DNA of 64,000 nt from CAZUHB01 sp964620445 (GTDB lineage Bacteria > Planctomycetota > B15-G4 > CAYZWU01): assembly GCA_964620445.1 (NCBI GenBank), contig CAZUHB010000008.1, forward strand, positions 62,001 through 126,000, in the 5' to 3' direction. This document shows, in pieces, positions 45,046 through 53,637 of the stretch (its first letter is position 1; each line of letters begins with the position of its first letter). Position numbers and translations under genes: made by a program. The notes beneath the pieces were generated by a model that did no database searches, was not told the DNA's origin, and worked only from the letters and a program-made list of their open reading frames with translations.

Positions 45046-47532
45046 ATGAAACGGATGTTTCGGTTCATTCTGCTTGTCTCTCTTGTCGCGCTTTCGCTCC
45101 CTGTTCCCGCCGCGCGCTGCGCCGGTTCCGGGGAAACGATCGTCTTCACGAAGGGGCTCGTCATCGGTCCCACGGGACGGTACGGCCGATCGGCGATCCA
45201 TTCCGATCCGGTGGAACATCAACTCGTCACGGGAACGTGGACCGCGCCCCGGGAAGGCGATACGTTGAAAGACGGTGTGAGGAAAAAGGACCTCGCCTGG
45301 ACCGCAATCGAGGCGGACCAGAAGGGATGGTTCAGCCACAAGGCGCTCAAAGGAGGGTACCTCTACATTTCGGCGGAATGCGCCGACGACACTGTCATGA
45401 TCCTCCAGGCGACCGGCCAGAGCCTCGTTTACGTCAACGGCGTGCCGCGCGCGGGCGACGTCTACAGCTACGGCTGGATCGAACACCCCATCCGGCTCGC
45501 AAAGGGGAGCAACGACATTCTCTTTCGAGTTTCGCGCGGTCGCGTACGCGCCGAGCTCGCGAGCCCCGAACAGAGCGTGGCATTCACACGCAAGGACCTG
45601 CTGCTCCCGATGCTTCTCATCGGCGAGCAACAACCGCAATGGGGCGCGGTGCGCGTGATCAACGCGCAGGAGAAGAGTCTGACCTCCCTCGAGATCCGCT
45701 GCGAGGCGGGCGATGCAGCGCCGATCACAACCGCGACCGGCGTCATCGGACCGATGACGTCGCGCAAGGTCGGTTTCAGGGTGCCGGCGGCGTTTCCGGA
45801 AAAAGGCGCTCTCGATTCGGGGAAAGTCACCACGCGGATCACCCTGATCGACGGCGCCACGGGAGGAGAGCTGCAGAGCATCGATTTCGAGATGGGCGCC
45901 ACCTCCGCTGACGGCAAGCACATTCGTACGTTCATCAGTGCGATCGACGGCAGTGTCCAGTACTACGGCCTGACCCCGGCCGCTCTCGGGGCCGATGCCC
46001 CGAAACCCGCCCTCTTTCTCTCGCTCCACGGTGCGGCCGTGCGGGCCGAGAGCCAATCGGGCAGCTATCTGGCCAAGTCGTGGGGCCATGTGGTGGCACC
46101 CACGAACCGCAGGCCCTACGGTTTCGACTGGGAGGACTGGGGGCGGCTCGACGCGATGGAGGTTCTGGCTCATGCCGAGGGTCTTCTCGAAACCGATCGC
46201 CGGCGCACCTACCTGACCGGGCACTCGATGGGCGGCCACGGCGTGTGGCATCTGGGCGCAACCTTCCCGGCGCGGTTCGGCGCCATCGGGCCGAGCGCGG
46301 GCTGGTACTCCTTCTGGTCCTACGGCGGAAAGAAGAAGGACCTCGAGAGCTCGTCGATTCAAGAGCTCTTCGCACGGGCGAGCAATCCGAGCGACACGCT
46401 CGCCCTGTCGCAAAACTTTCTCCATCACGGCGTTTACATTCTGCACGGCGACAAGGATGACAACGTGCCTGTCGACCAGGCGCGCTTCATGCGCGAGCAC
46501 CTGGCCGGGTTCCACGCGGACTTCGCCTATTACGAACGTCCCGGTGCCGGCCACTGGTGGGGCCGGCAGTGCGTGGACTGGCAACCCCTGTTCGACTTCT
46601 TCAAGAGCCACACGATCCCGGGAAAGAAGGAAAAGAGGACCGTCGATTTCAGGACTTTCAATCCGGGGATCTCCTCGCGCTGCCACTGGCTGTCGATCGA
46701 AGCGCAAGAACAAGCACTCAAGATCAGCAGCGCGAAGATCACGCAGGACGTGAAAAAGAGAACCTTCACGGGAGAAACGGAAAACGTGGCCCTCCTGGCC
46801 ATCGATCTGGACCAGCTCGATCCGGGAGAAGGTCTGTCCGTCGAACTCGATCGGTTCAAGGTGGAGGGGATCGATCTTTCATCCGGCGCGGATCGTATCT
46901 GGCTGGCCCGCGAAGAGGAGGGCTGGCAGCAGGTCGGTCCGCCCGATCGGGCGCACAAGGGCCCCCACCGCTACGGCACCTTCAAGGACGCCTTCAGAAA
47001 CCGCATGGTGTTCGTCTATTCCACCCGGGGGAGTCCCGAAGAAAACCTGTGGTCCTACGCCAAGGCGCGCTACGATGCCGAAACCTTCTGGTACCGGGGC
47101 AATGGTTCGATCGATGTGGTCGCCGATACCGCTTTCGACCCGTCGGCGGAACCGGACCGGAACGTGATCGTCTACGGAAACGCCGACACGAACGCCCTCT
47201 GGCCGGCGCTTCTCCGATCGAGTCCGGTGCAGGTCGCCCGCGGCTCTCTGCGCGCCGGCGAAAAGGTTCTCGAGGGAAACGACATCGGCTGCTATTTCAT
47301 CCGCCCCCGGCCGGGGAGCGATGTGGCATCGGTCGGCGTCGTGGCCGGCACCGGTCTGGCGGGGATGAAGTCAACGAACATGAACATGTATTTCATCTCC
47401 GGATCGGGATTTCCCGACCTTCTCGTCTTTGGCGCGGACATGCTCGAAAACCACTTCGACGGGGTCCGCTGCGTGGGCTACTTCGGAAAGGACTGGAGCC
47501 TGGAGAAGGGCGAGATCGCCTGGAAAGAGTGA
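45046..47532 (+). CDS. exported alpha/beta hydrolase (prolyl-oligopeptidase/esterase type)
   Basis: An 828-residue exported protein with signal peptide FRFILLVSLVALSLPVPA. Residues about 30-290 are beta-rich and resemble sugar-hydrolase accessory domains (TWTAPREGDTLKDG, VYVNGVPRAGDVYSYGW). An alpha/beta-hydrolase domain (about 310-530) has nucleophile Ser394 in TGHSMGGHG, with the acid in HGDKDDNVPV and His in GAGHWWG. A further beta domain (about 545-828) follows. The fold suits esterases that remove acyl groups from polysaccharides, or peptidases; the substrate is unknown. The gene is divergent from the MarR-GNAT gene and stands alone. It converges with the exosortase gene. Confidence 0.88.
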   Translation: MKRMFRFILLVSLVALSLPVPAARCAGSGETIVFTKGLVIGPTGRYGRSAIHSDPVEHQLVTGTWTAPREGDTLKDGVRKKDLAWTAIEADQKGWFSHKALKGGYLYISAECADDTVMILQATGQSLVYVNGVPRAGDVYSYGWIEHPIRLAKGSNDILFRVSRGRVRAELASPEQSVAFTRKDLLLPMLLIGEQQPQWGAVRVINAQEKSLTSLEIRCEAGDAAPITTATGVIGPMTSRKVGFRVPAAFPEKGALDSGKVTTRITLIDGATGGELQSIDFEMGATSADGKHIRTFISAIDGSVQYYGLTPAALGADAPKPALFLSLHGAAVRAESQSGSYLAKSWGHVVAPTNRRPYGFDWEDWGRLDAMEVLAHAEGLLETDRRRTYLTGHSMGGHGVWHLGATFPARFGAIGPSAGWYSFWSYGGKKKDLESSSIQELFARASNPSDTLALSQNFLHHGVYILHGDKDDNVPVDQARFMREHLAGFHADFAYYERPGAGHWWGRQCVDWQPLFDFFKSHTIPGKKEKRTVDFRTFNPGISSRCHWLSIEAQEQALKISSAKITQDVKKRTFTGETENVALLAIDLDQLDPGEGLSVELDRFKVEGIDLSSGADRIWLAREEEGWQQVGPPDRAHKGPHRYGTFKDAFRNRMVFVYSTRGSPEENLWSYAKARYDAETFWYRGNGSIDVVADTAFDPSAEPDRNVIVYGNADTNALWPALLRSSPVQVARGSLRAGEKVLEGNDIGCYFIRPRPGSDVASVGVVAGTGLAGMKSTNMNMYFISGSGFPDLLVFGADMLENHFDGVRCVGYFGKDWSLEKGEIAWKE

Positions 47533-47564
47533 CGCGCGGGTGAGCGCGGTCTTGACGCGGAAGC

Positions 47565-49085
47565 TCAAGGCGGCTCGGGACTGGAAATGGTGACCGCAAG
47601 CGTGGAGCGGACCTCTGAACCGCCCAGTGCGGCTGACCAGTACCATGCCGACGCATCGGGCCAGGAGGAGTCGGCCCCGGCGATCATATCGGCCAGATCG
47701 AGGCCGTGGCCCCCCTCCCCAAGAGCGAGGTAACATTGCCGGACCAGGAGCCCGCTGCCGTCGGGCTGATCGACCCGGAAACGGCTCCATCCCTTTGCCG
47801 ACCGGTCGCGAACCGCGGCCAGAGGCGTGACCGTCCCGCCCATGGCGCGGAAACAGCCTTCCGCGGGATGAAGCTTTCTCGTTGCCACCGGCGTCCAGCG
47901 CAGCAGAATCCTCTCATCGGAACCGCACACCGCGAATTCGGCCATGCGGCCGGGAAAGATCCCGAGAAATTCCTTCACCTGCGCGTCGAGAGGCACCTCG
48001 ATCAGTGCGCGGCCGTTCCACGTTCGAGGCCACACGATGGCCGAATCGCCGTCGAAGGCGGCTGCCTCGCCAATCCGTCCGCCGAAAGGCACGAGTGCCG
48101 CCGCGAGGCAGGAGAGAAAAAAGAATCCGGCCGAAGCCCTGGAGCGGCCGCGAACCGGGGGTGCATGCCGGTCTCCCCGCCCCCGTCCCTCCCCCTTCCG
48201 AAGCCGCAAACCGGCCCACACGACGAGAAGGGCGCAGAGGGCGAAGTTGATGATTCCCACACCCTCATGGAGGATGTCGCTCGAGCCGATCCGGGTCTCG
48301 ATCACGAAGAGTCCCACGGCGCGCGTCACATTCCCCAGGACGGCCCCGACAAATCCGATGCCGATCAGGAACGCCGTTCTCGGCGGCGACAATCTCAAGA
48401 CGAGCGCCGTGAACGCGGCCAGGACGAGGGCGGTGAAAAGCATGCTCACTCCGCTGCAGGGGGCATCCACGAACACCGTGTGGTCTCCGCTCACCAGGCC
48501 GGTCCCCACGGCGCGCACGCTGCTGCCGAGCCAGAGAGACGAGACCTCGGCCACGAGCAGGCGGAGCGGAAAACCGACCACGTACTGCACAGTGGGCATG
48601 ATCGGCAAGGCGAGCAGGGCGAGAGCGATCAGGCCGAAACTCCCCTTTCGGCCCGAATCGGGCAGAAGCCCCAGAAGGAGCCACGAAAAACCGACGGCGA
48701 GCAGAACGTGGCCGAATATAAGAGGCATCATCTGGTGAAAGGCCGCGTAGAGGAGAAAAAAAAGAGAGGCCAGGAAGGAGAAGGCGGGCGCACACCTCGG
48801 TTTTCGAACCGCGACACCGGGAGAAGCAACCGCCCGATCGGTGCGCAAGCGCGTGAACCAGATTGCAAGCAGGACAAGAAGAAGAGACATCTGGAACCAC
48901 ATCTTTTCCCACCTGAACCACCGATCCACGAGCCATGGACCGAGCGGCCAGCATGCTGCCGCGGCAGGCAGGATCCAAAGGGCAGGCCGCACTCCGGCGG
49001 ACAAAAGATTCCGGCTGCGCCGACGCGCAACGCCGCGCGCGGAAGGGTGGAGAATCGAGGCGCTGTTGCCGAATGATCCGGTCAT
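47565..49085 (-). CDS. exosortase with fused EpsI-like domain
   Basis: A multi-pass transpeptidase of 506 residues that processes PEP-CTERM proteins at the inner membrane. About eight transmembrane helices span 40-330. The catalytic triad is Cys210 (DAPCSGVSMLF), Arg255 (GNVTRAVGLF) and His273 (ILHEGVGIINFAL). The C-terminal part (about 345-506) is a soluble EpsI-like domain (WNGRALIEVPLDAQV, WTPVATRKLHPAEGCFRAMG), a fusion known in several exosortase classes. It begins within the stop codon of the VIT-domain gene (ATGA), so enzyme and substrate are made together. The pairing resembles dedicated one-substrate exosortase systems; I cannot assign the Xrt subclass. Confidence 0.92.
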   Translation of the reverse strand: MTGSFGNSASILHPSARGVARRRSRNLLSAGVRPALWILPAAAACWPLGPWLVDRWFRWEKMWFQMSLLLVLLAIWFTRLRTDRAVASPGVAVRKPRCAPAFSFLASLFFLLYAAFHQMMPLIFGHVLLAVGFSWLLLGLLPDSGRKGSFGLIALALLALPIMPTVQYVVGFPLRLLVAEVSSLWLGSSVRAVGTGLVSGDHTVFVDAPCSGVSMLFTALVLAAFTALVLRLSPPRTAFLIGIGFVGAVLGNVTRAVGLFVIETRIGSSDILHEGVGIINFALCALLVVWAGLRLRKGEGRGRGDRHAPPVRGRSRASAGFFFLSCLAAALVPFGGRIGEAAAFDGDSAIVWPRTWNGRALIEVPLDAQVKEFLGIFPGRMAEFAVCGSDERILLRWTPVATRKLHPAEGCFRAMGGTVTPLAAVRDRSAKGWSRFRVDQPDGSGLLVRQCYLALGEGGHGLDLADMIAGADSSWPDASAWYWSAALGGSEVRSTLAVTISSPEPP

Positions 49086-51721
49086 GGCCGCGCTCCGATC
49101 CCGGCTCTCCTCGGTCTCTGCCGGATGATCACGTAACAGAAAACAACGGCGGCTGTCACGATGAGCGCCCACTCCTCCGGTTCGGGCACAGCGGGAATTC
49201 TCGATTCAGGGGTGCCGGGGGGCGCCACGAGACCGTGCCGCTCGTACTGCGCCCTCGTCTCGAGAACGACCGCGCCCGATAGCGCCGTCACAAGGCGATT
49301 CGCCACGGCGAGACCGGCAGCCTCCTTCCGCCGCGTGTCGTCGCCGGAGCGGCACGCGGACCGCACCTTCTCGTACAGCGCCAGCCGCACCAGATTCTCG
49401 GAGACTTTTACCGAAGTCGTGCCGGGTGCGGCCGGAGCTTCGTTCCGCGCCGTCAGGGTGTATTCGCGGTCGATCTCGTTCGATCGGAGATTGGAACCGG
49501 CAAAGGCGAGGGTTTCTTCCACCGACCTGCACACGCTCAAGCGGTCGAAGGCCGCCAGGCCGCCCAGGTCCTCGTCGACCCGATTCGGCCCGGGAACGAG
49601 GCTCAGGCTGAGAAGTTCGACCGCACCCTCCGCCCCGCCCTGCGCGGGGGCGGAGAGGCGCCGGACCAGGGGGGTCGTGGAACTGAGCCGCACGGGCAGC
49701 GGCCCGTGCACCCAGAGAATCACGCCGCCCTCCGCGGCAGCGAGCAGTTCGATGGCCTCCTTCAGCGCGGGCACCGGGTCGCAGCCGCCGGCATAGGCTC
49801 TCGTGGAGAGCCAGTCTGCCAGGTCGTCCGCAATTTGCGGTTCGCTGGGGGTGAAGGTGTCGTTCCATTTCGAGACGGTCTGCCCGGCGAACAGGGCGTT
49901 CAGCCGGCACGAGACCGGAATAGCGCTGCAGAGCACGCGCCAGTCCACGTCAGCCTCTCCCAGGATACGGGACCCATCGACAACGAGACAGACACTCTCC
50001 GGAAGGGGTTCCACGGAGGTATTCCACTGCAACGTCGCGTCATGATCTCCAAGGCTGCCCGTGTAGACGATCGGCGCGCCGACATCAGGAACCGGAACGC
50101 ACAGTGTGCCCGTCGCGGGGTCGAGAAGTTCCCTGTCAGGGAGCCTGGCCGACCAGGAACTCCGGCCAGGCCGTGCGGGTCCATCCGCCAGGCAGAGGCC
50201 GGAGCCGTTTTCGAGCCGCACCCGGCATTCGACGTCGATTTCGTGCTCGAAGGCGGCAGGGACGTCGAAGTTTCTTTCGGCGATGACGGGGAGACGCAGG
50301 GCGGCCCGGCCCAGGCGCACGCAGAGGGGGACGCACAGGCTGATCTTCGTTTTCATGAGACCGCGGGGCGGGATGGGAAAACACTGGAGGAGCACCCTGT
50401 CCGGCCCGCAAGTGGTGAGCAGGGCCGGATCGCGGCGCCGCACCACGGCAACGTCGCGGTACGCTTCGCGAACCGCCTTCCGCGGACCGAACGCCGCTTC
50501 GCACTCTTCCCCGTCGATCCAGAGCGTGAGATCGGCGGCCACGGCATCCTCGGGCAGAAGGATCTGGGCGCGCGCTTCGCGCTGGCTGTTCGTCCCGTTC
50601 ATGAACTCGAGAGTCCAGTCGATCCACGCCGTGCCCGGGCCGGCTCCTTCGCCGTGGCTGTCGATCTTCACGTCGATCGAACTGGAGTAGAGGCTCACTC
50701 CTCTGACGCGCGCGGCCACGCTCTCCCCGCCGATCTCGTTCGAGATCATTCTCTCCCGCTGCCACGTCTCGGGCACGAAGCGCTCGCCCTCGGCCGACCG
50801 GACGTCGAAGCGCGACGACGGCGGGGGAACATTGTTGAAAGGCCGGCCGGTGACGCGGAAGTAGAGTTCGCGATAAAATTTCACATTACTCGGGCCGTCT
50901 GCCGACGGTCCGAAGAAGGGCAAAAAACGCCTCTGGCCGATCATCTTCGTATCGCCGAAACCGTCGAAATCGACGAAACCGGCGGATAAGAATCCCGTTT
51001 TTCGTCTCCGGTCGTAGCAGAGATCGAGGATCGCTTCGTCGGCTCCGAGGGCACGCAACCGCGAAAGCCCCTCCGCCCGCTCGGCCGGTATGCCGGACGA
51101 GGCCTTGGCGATGGCGTGGTCGGTCAGAATCGGCGGCACCTCGAGGAGGGCCATCACACCGAGGGCGAGACAGACACCGGCCAGGGTGAGCATCGCGGGC
51201 CGTCCCTTGTTCAGCCCTCCCAGGCCGCGCTTGCCGCGCAGGGCGAGAAACTGGGCATAACCTCCGATGGTGCAGAACAGAGGCGCCAGCGGGAGCAAGC
51301 CCAGCCCCACGGCGAGCACACCGAGGAGCGCCACTGGAAGAAAAGGGATATAGACGAGAAGGTAGATCTGCGAGATCGTGAGGGCGTAGCCGTTGAGAAC
51401 GAACGCGGCCCGGGCCCATCGGCGTCGGGGCTGATCGTGCCCGTGAGCCAGGTAATACTCGCCGACGATGAACGCGATCGGAACGCAGGCCAGCATCAGG
51501 ACATGACCCCAGGTGGGAATGGGATCGTGGTACATGTTGCTCAACGTCCTCCCCGCCAGTTCGATGAGAATGGCCAGAAGAGGAAGCACCATGGTTCCGA
51601 TGACGAAAAAGACCTTCGACACCATCGAAGGTCCGGTGTGCGCCGGATTCCCGGCGCGCGTCACGTGCGAAACAACCTGCGCACTCTGGACGGGTGCCGC
51701 GTCGCTTTGATCGGACATCAT
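49082..51721 (-). CDS. VIT-domain membrane protein with PEP-CTERM sorting signal
   Basis: An 879-residue exosortase substrate. Residues about 25-215 hold roughly five or six transmembrane helices. A VIT (inter-alpha-trypsin inhibitor/vault-like) domain (about 330-500) follows, with WTLEFMNGTNSQREARAQI and AVREAYRDVAVVRRRDPALL. A von Willebrand-like region may lie around 585-730 (SVCLVVDGSRILGE). The C terminus is a textbook PEP-CTERM tail: VPEPEEW from residue 845, a hydrophobic helix, and RQRPRRAG. Such proteins are cut by the exosortase and may be attached to extracellular polymer. The first of two adjacent ATG codons (51721) has AAGGAG six bases upstream. It sits directly upstream of the exosortase gene. 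Confidence 0.9.
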   Translation of the reverse strand: MMSDQSDAAPVQSAQVVSHVTRAGNPAHTGPSMVSKVFFVIGTMVLPLLAILIELAGRTLSNMYHDPIPTWGHVLMLACVPIAFIVGEYYLAHGHDQPRRRWARAAFVLNGYALTISQIYLLVYIPFLPVALLGVLAVGLGLLPLAPLFCTIGGYAQFLALRGKRGLGGLNKGRPAMLTLAGVCLALGVMALLEVPPILTDHAIAKASSGIPAERAEGLSRLRALGADEAILDLCYDRRRKTGFLSAGFVDFDGFGDTKMIGQRRFLPFFGPSADGPSNVKFYRELYFRVTGRPFNNVPPPSSRFDVRSAEGERFVPETWQRERMISNEIGGESVAARVRGVSLYSSSIDVKIDSHGEGAGPGTAWIDWTLEFMNGTNSQREARAQILLPEDAVAADLTLWIDGEECEAAFGPRKAVREAYRDVAVVRRRDPALLTTCGPDRVLLQCFPIPPRGLMKTKISLCVPLCVRLGRAALRLPVIAERNFDVPAAFEHEIDVECRVRLENGSGLCLADGPARPGRSSWSARLPDRELLDPATGTLCVPVPDVGAPIVYTGSLGDHDATLQWNTSVEPLPESVCLVVDGSRILGEADVDWRVLCSAIPVSCRLNALFAGQTVSKWNDTFTPSEPQIADDLADWLSTRAYAGGCDPVPALKEAIELLAAAEGGVILWVHGPLPVRLSSTTPLVRRLSAPAQGGAEGAVELLSLSLVPGPNRVDEDLGGLAAFDRLSVCRSVEETLAFAGSNLRSNEIDREYTLTARNEAPAAPGTTSVKVSENLVRLALYEKVRSACRSGDDTRRKEAAGLAVANRLVTALSGAVVLETRAQYERHGLVAPPGTPESRIPAVPEPEEWALIVTAAVVFCYVIIRQRPRRAGIGARP

Positions 51722-51953
51722 TAGGGCTCCTTCCTCGGATAGAGCGAGACCGAATGCCCCCGGACTCCTGGCAGTGCGCGGAGGCTCATGGACGGGAGAG
51801 GGATTTTCTATATCTACGTGCGACCGGTGCAAAGTTTGAGAGGTAACCCGATTAATTCATCGATCGCGGCATGGCCGGCGATCACGGAGTTCCCCCGTCC
51901 CGTCGTTCGACGCTTCCCGTCCTTCCTTTATTCCCATGGAACGCGATGAGTTC

Positions 51954-52952
51954 TCACCCGGATGCCATGGTGAAGTCGAGCACTTGTATCCGGTGGTCGC
52001 TGGCGGTGGTCGATTCGAGATCGTAGAACCGCGGCTTCACCCTCGGCCCGATGATGCACTGATCGATGGCGTAGAGGAAGACGGGAAAAGGCCAGGTATA
52101 GGACCATCCGGAACCTGCTGCGTCATAGGCGTGAACATATCCCGCAGGAAGGGAGGTGAGCGTCGTCGACCGCCGCGGTGCGTTGAAATCCCCGAGCGCC
52201 ATATCGGGCTCCTCGCGCACGATCAGACGGATCACCTCGTCGAGGCACTCCTTTCGCTTGACCATGAGGCTCGCGTCGAGTTCGACGGCAAAGACCTCGT
52301 GGCGCGTCCCCTCGAAAATCCAGTCGACGGAATAGACCTTGTACGCGTTTTCCTGCGCGAGCCAACGGCCGTTCTGCAACGTGCCGCGCGCCATGATCAC
52401 CATCGGTCTGATCATCAGGGAGGTGTAGGAAGGGCTCTCCCCGTTGCTCACGCCGTCCGGCCGATCCGTCAGCTGAACGACCGAGTCGCCCATGAGCCTC
52501 TCTTCCATATGATCGGGGACCTCGGAAAGGAGGACGAAATCGGGGTTCCGGCGGGCGATCTCGCGGTAGATGTTGCTCCAGCCCGCGCGCCCCCATCCGA
52601 CATTCCAGTGAACGACGCGGGTGGCGGCCTCCCCGGGAGGAGCGTCGGCCCGGCGGGTCCACCGGTTCTCCACGAAGAGGACGAAGAGGCCCGGCACGAG
52701 CGCCGCCATGCCCACGCAGAGCGAGATCTTCCGCCACCTCCCCTTCCACGCCGAAGCGGAATAGAGAAGGAGCAGGCCCGCGCAGATCGGCGAGGGGATG
52801 AAGAAGAAGAGGCTCGTGATGCGATTCAGATCCCGAACCGCCTGGCCGTAGCCCCAGGCGAGAAGGAGAAAGACGGAGAGCACGAGATAGAGGCGCGGCC
52901 GCCCGCCGGGGCGTATCGTCCGTTCTGAACCTGTTTCCGCTCGGGAAATCAA
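51954..52952 (-). CDS. membrane-anchored endonuclease/exonuclease/phosphatase-family protein
   Basis: A 332-residue protein. The N-terminal third has three or so hydrophobic helices (LYLVLSVFLLLAWGYG, SLFFFIPSPICAGLLLLY, ISLCVGMAALVPGLFVLF). The rest is an EEP-fold hydrolase with VVHWNVGWG, FVLLSEVPDHM, MALGDFNAP and a closing ASDHRIQVLDF, which supply the Asn, Glu, Asp and His ligands. The family includes DNases, sphingomyelinases and lipid phosphatases; this one faces outside. The start is uncertain: TTG at 52952 has GGAGG five bases upstream and begins just before the first helix, while longer frames give an unlikely Arg/Cys-rich leader. It is upstream of the VIT and exosortase genes on the same strand, 232 bp away. 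Confidence 0.82.
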   Translation of the reverse strand: MISRAETGSERTIRPGGRPRLYLVLSVFLLLAWGYGQAVRDLNRITSLFFFIPSPICAGLLLLYSASAWKGRWRKISLCVGMAALVPGLFVLFVENRWTRRADAPPGEAATRVVHWNVGWGRAGWSNIYREIARRNPDFVLLSEVPDHMEERLMGDSVVQLTDRPDGVSNGESPSYTSLMIRPMVIMARGTLQNGRWLAQENAYKVYSVDWIFEGTRHEVFAVELDASLMVKRKECLDEVIRLIVREEPDMALGDFNAPRRSTTLTSLPAGYVHAYDAAGSGWSYTWPFPVFLYAIDQCIIGPRVKPRFYDLESTTASDHRIQVLDFTMASG

Positions 52953-53147
52953 GCGAGCCTCCCACGGTCGTTTTCTGGCGCAATCACACGAACTCCGGGC
53001 CGACGAAATCAGGATTCGATCTTCCTGATGCGCCTCCTTTGCGTCAATCTCCAAGTGGCAAGAGAATAAAAAACGATCACCGGCAGGATGGGGTATCTTC
53101 CGTCCGGAACCGTGCCGCGCGGCCAAGTGACGGGGCGGCGGTCAATT

Positions 53148-53203
53148 ACGAAAAATTTCGTCATTTTAACGAATTTTTTCGTGATATTGACGATACTTTT
53201 CGT
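53148..53203 (+). promoter_or_regulatory. three BlaI-type operators, ACGA-N6-TCGT, spaced exactly 21 bp
   Basis: The copies are at 53148-53161 (ACGAAAAATTTCGT), 53169-53182 (ACGAATTTTTTCGT) and 53190-53203 (ACGATACTTTTCGT). Their centres are 21 bp apart, two turns of the helix, so dimers would bind on one face of the DNA. They lie 45 bp upstream of the BlaI-family start codon. A -35-like TTGACG at 53187 overlaps the third copy and would be blocked by a bound repressor. Confidence 0.75.
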
Positions 53204-53247
53204 AAACTTCCTGATAAAGGAAACGTTGTTCCACACAAGGAGACGGG

Positions 53248-53637
53248 ATGGCCAAAAAGGAAAACAAACCACCGACCAACGGGGAGCTCGAAATCCTGCG
53301 AAAACTCTGGGACCGGGGACCGAGCACGGTGCGCGAGATCTTTCGCGATCTGAACGAGGAGCGCCCCACCGGGTACACCACCGTTCTGAAGCTCATGCAG
53401 ATCATGACCGACAAGGGGCTTCTCTCCTGTGACAAGAGCGTCCGTCCCCAGGTCTATCACGTGGTCAGGTCGAAGACCCAGACCCAGCGCCAGCTGCTCT
53501 CCGAGCTGGTCGACAAGGTTTTCAGCGGATCGCCGGGCAATCTGGTGCTGCAGGCGCTCTCATCGCGCAAGGCCACGCCGGACGAGCGCCGCAAGATCCG
53601 CGAGCTGCTCGACAAGTTGGAAAAGAAATCGAAATGA
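53248..53637 (+). CDS. BlaI/MecI/CopY-family repressor
   Basis: A 129-residue winged-helix repressor. The DNA-binding part shows NGELEILRKLWDRGPSTVREIFRDL, GYTTVLKLMQIMTDKGLL and QVYHVVRSKTQ (quoted as family blocks), with a C-terminal dimerisation region. BlaI proteins bind palindromic operators and are inactivated by the protease of a partner BlaR1/M56 protein. That partner follows directly, overlapping by ATGA. AAGGAG lies before the ATG. Likely autoregulated through the three dyads upstream. Confidence 0.95.
   Translation: MAKKENKPPTNGELEILRKLWDRGPSTVREIFRDLNEERPTGYTTVLKLMQIMTDKGLLSCDKSVRPQVYHVVRSKTQTQRQLLSELVDKVFSGSPGNLVLQALSSRKATPDERRKIRELLDKLEKKSK

Noticed and set aside
44950..46713. 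Minus-strand frame of 587 codons
   Set aside because: Antisense to the signal-peptide-bearing alpha/beta hydrolase with GHSMGG.
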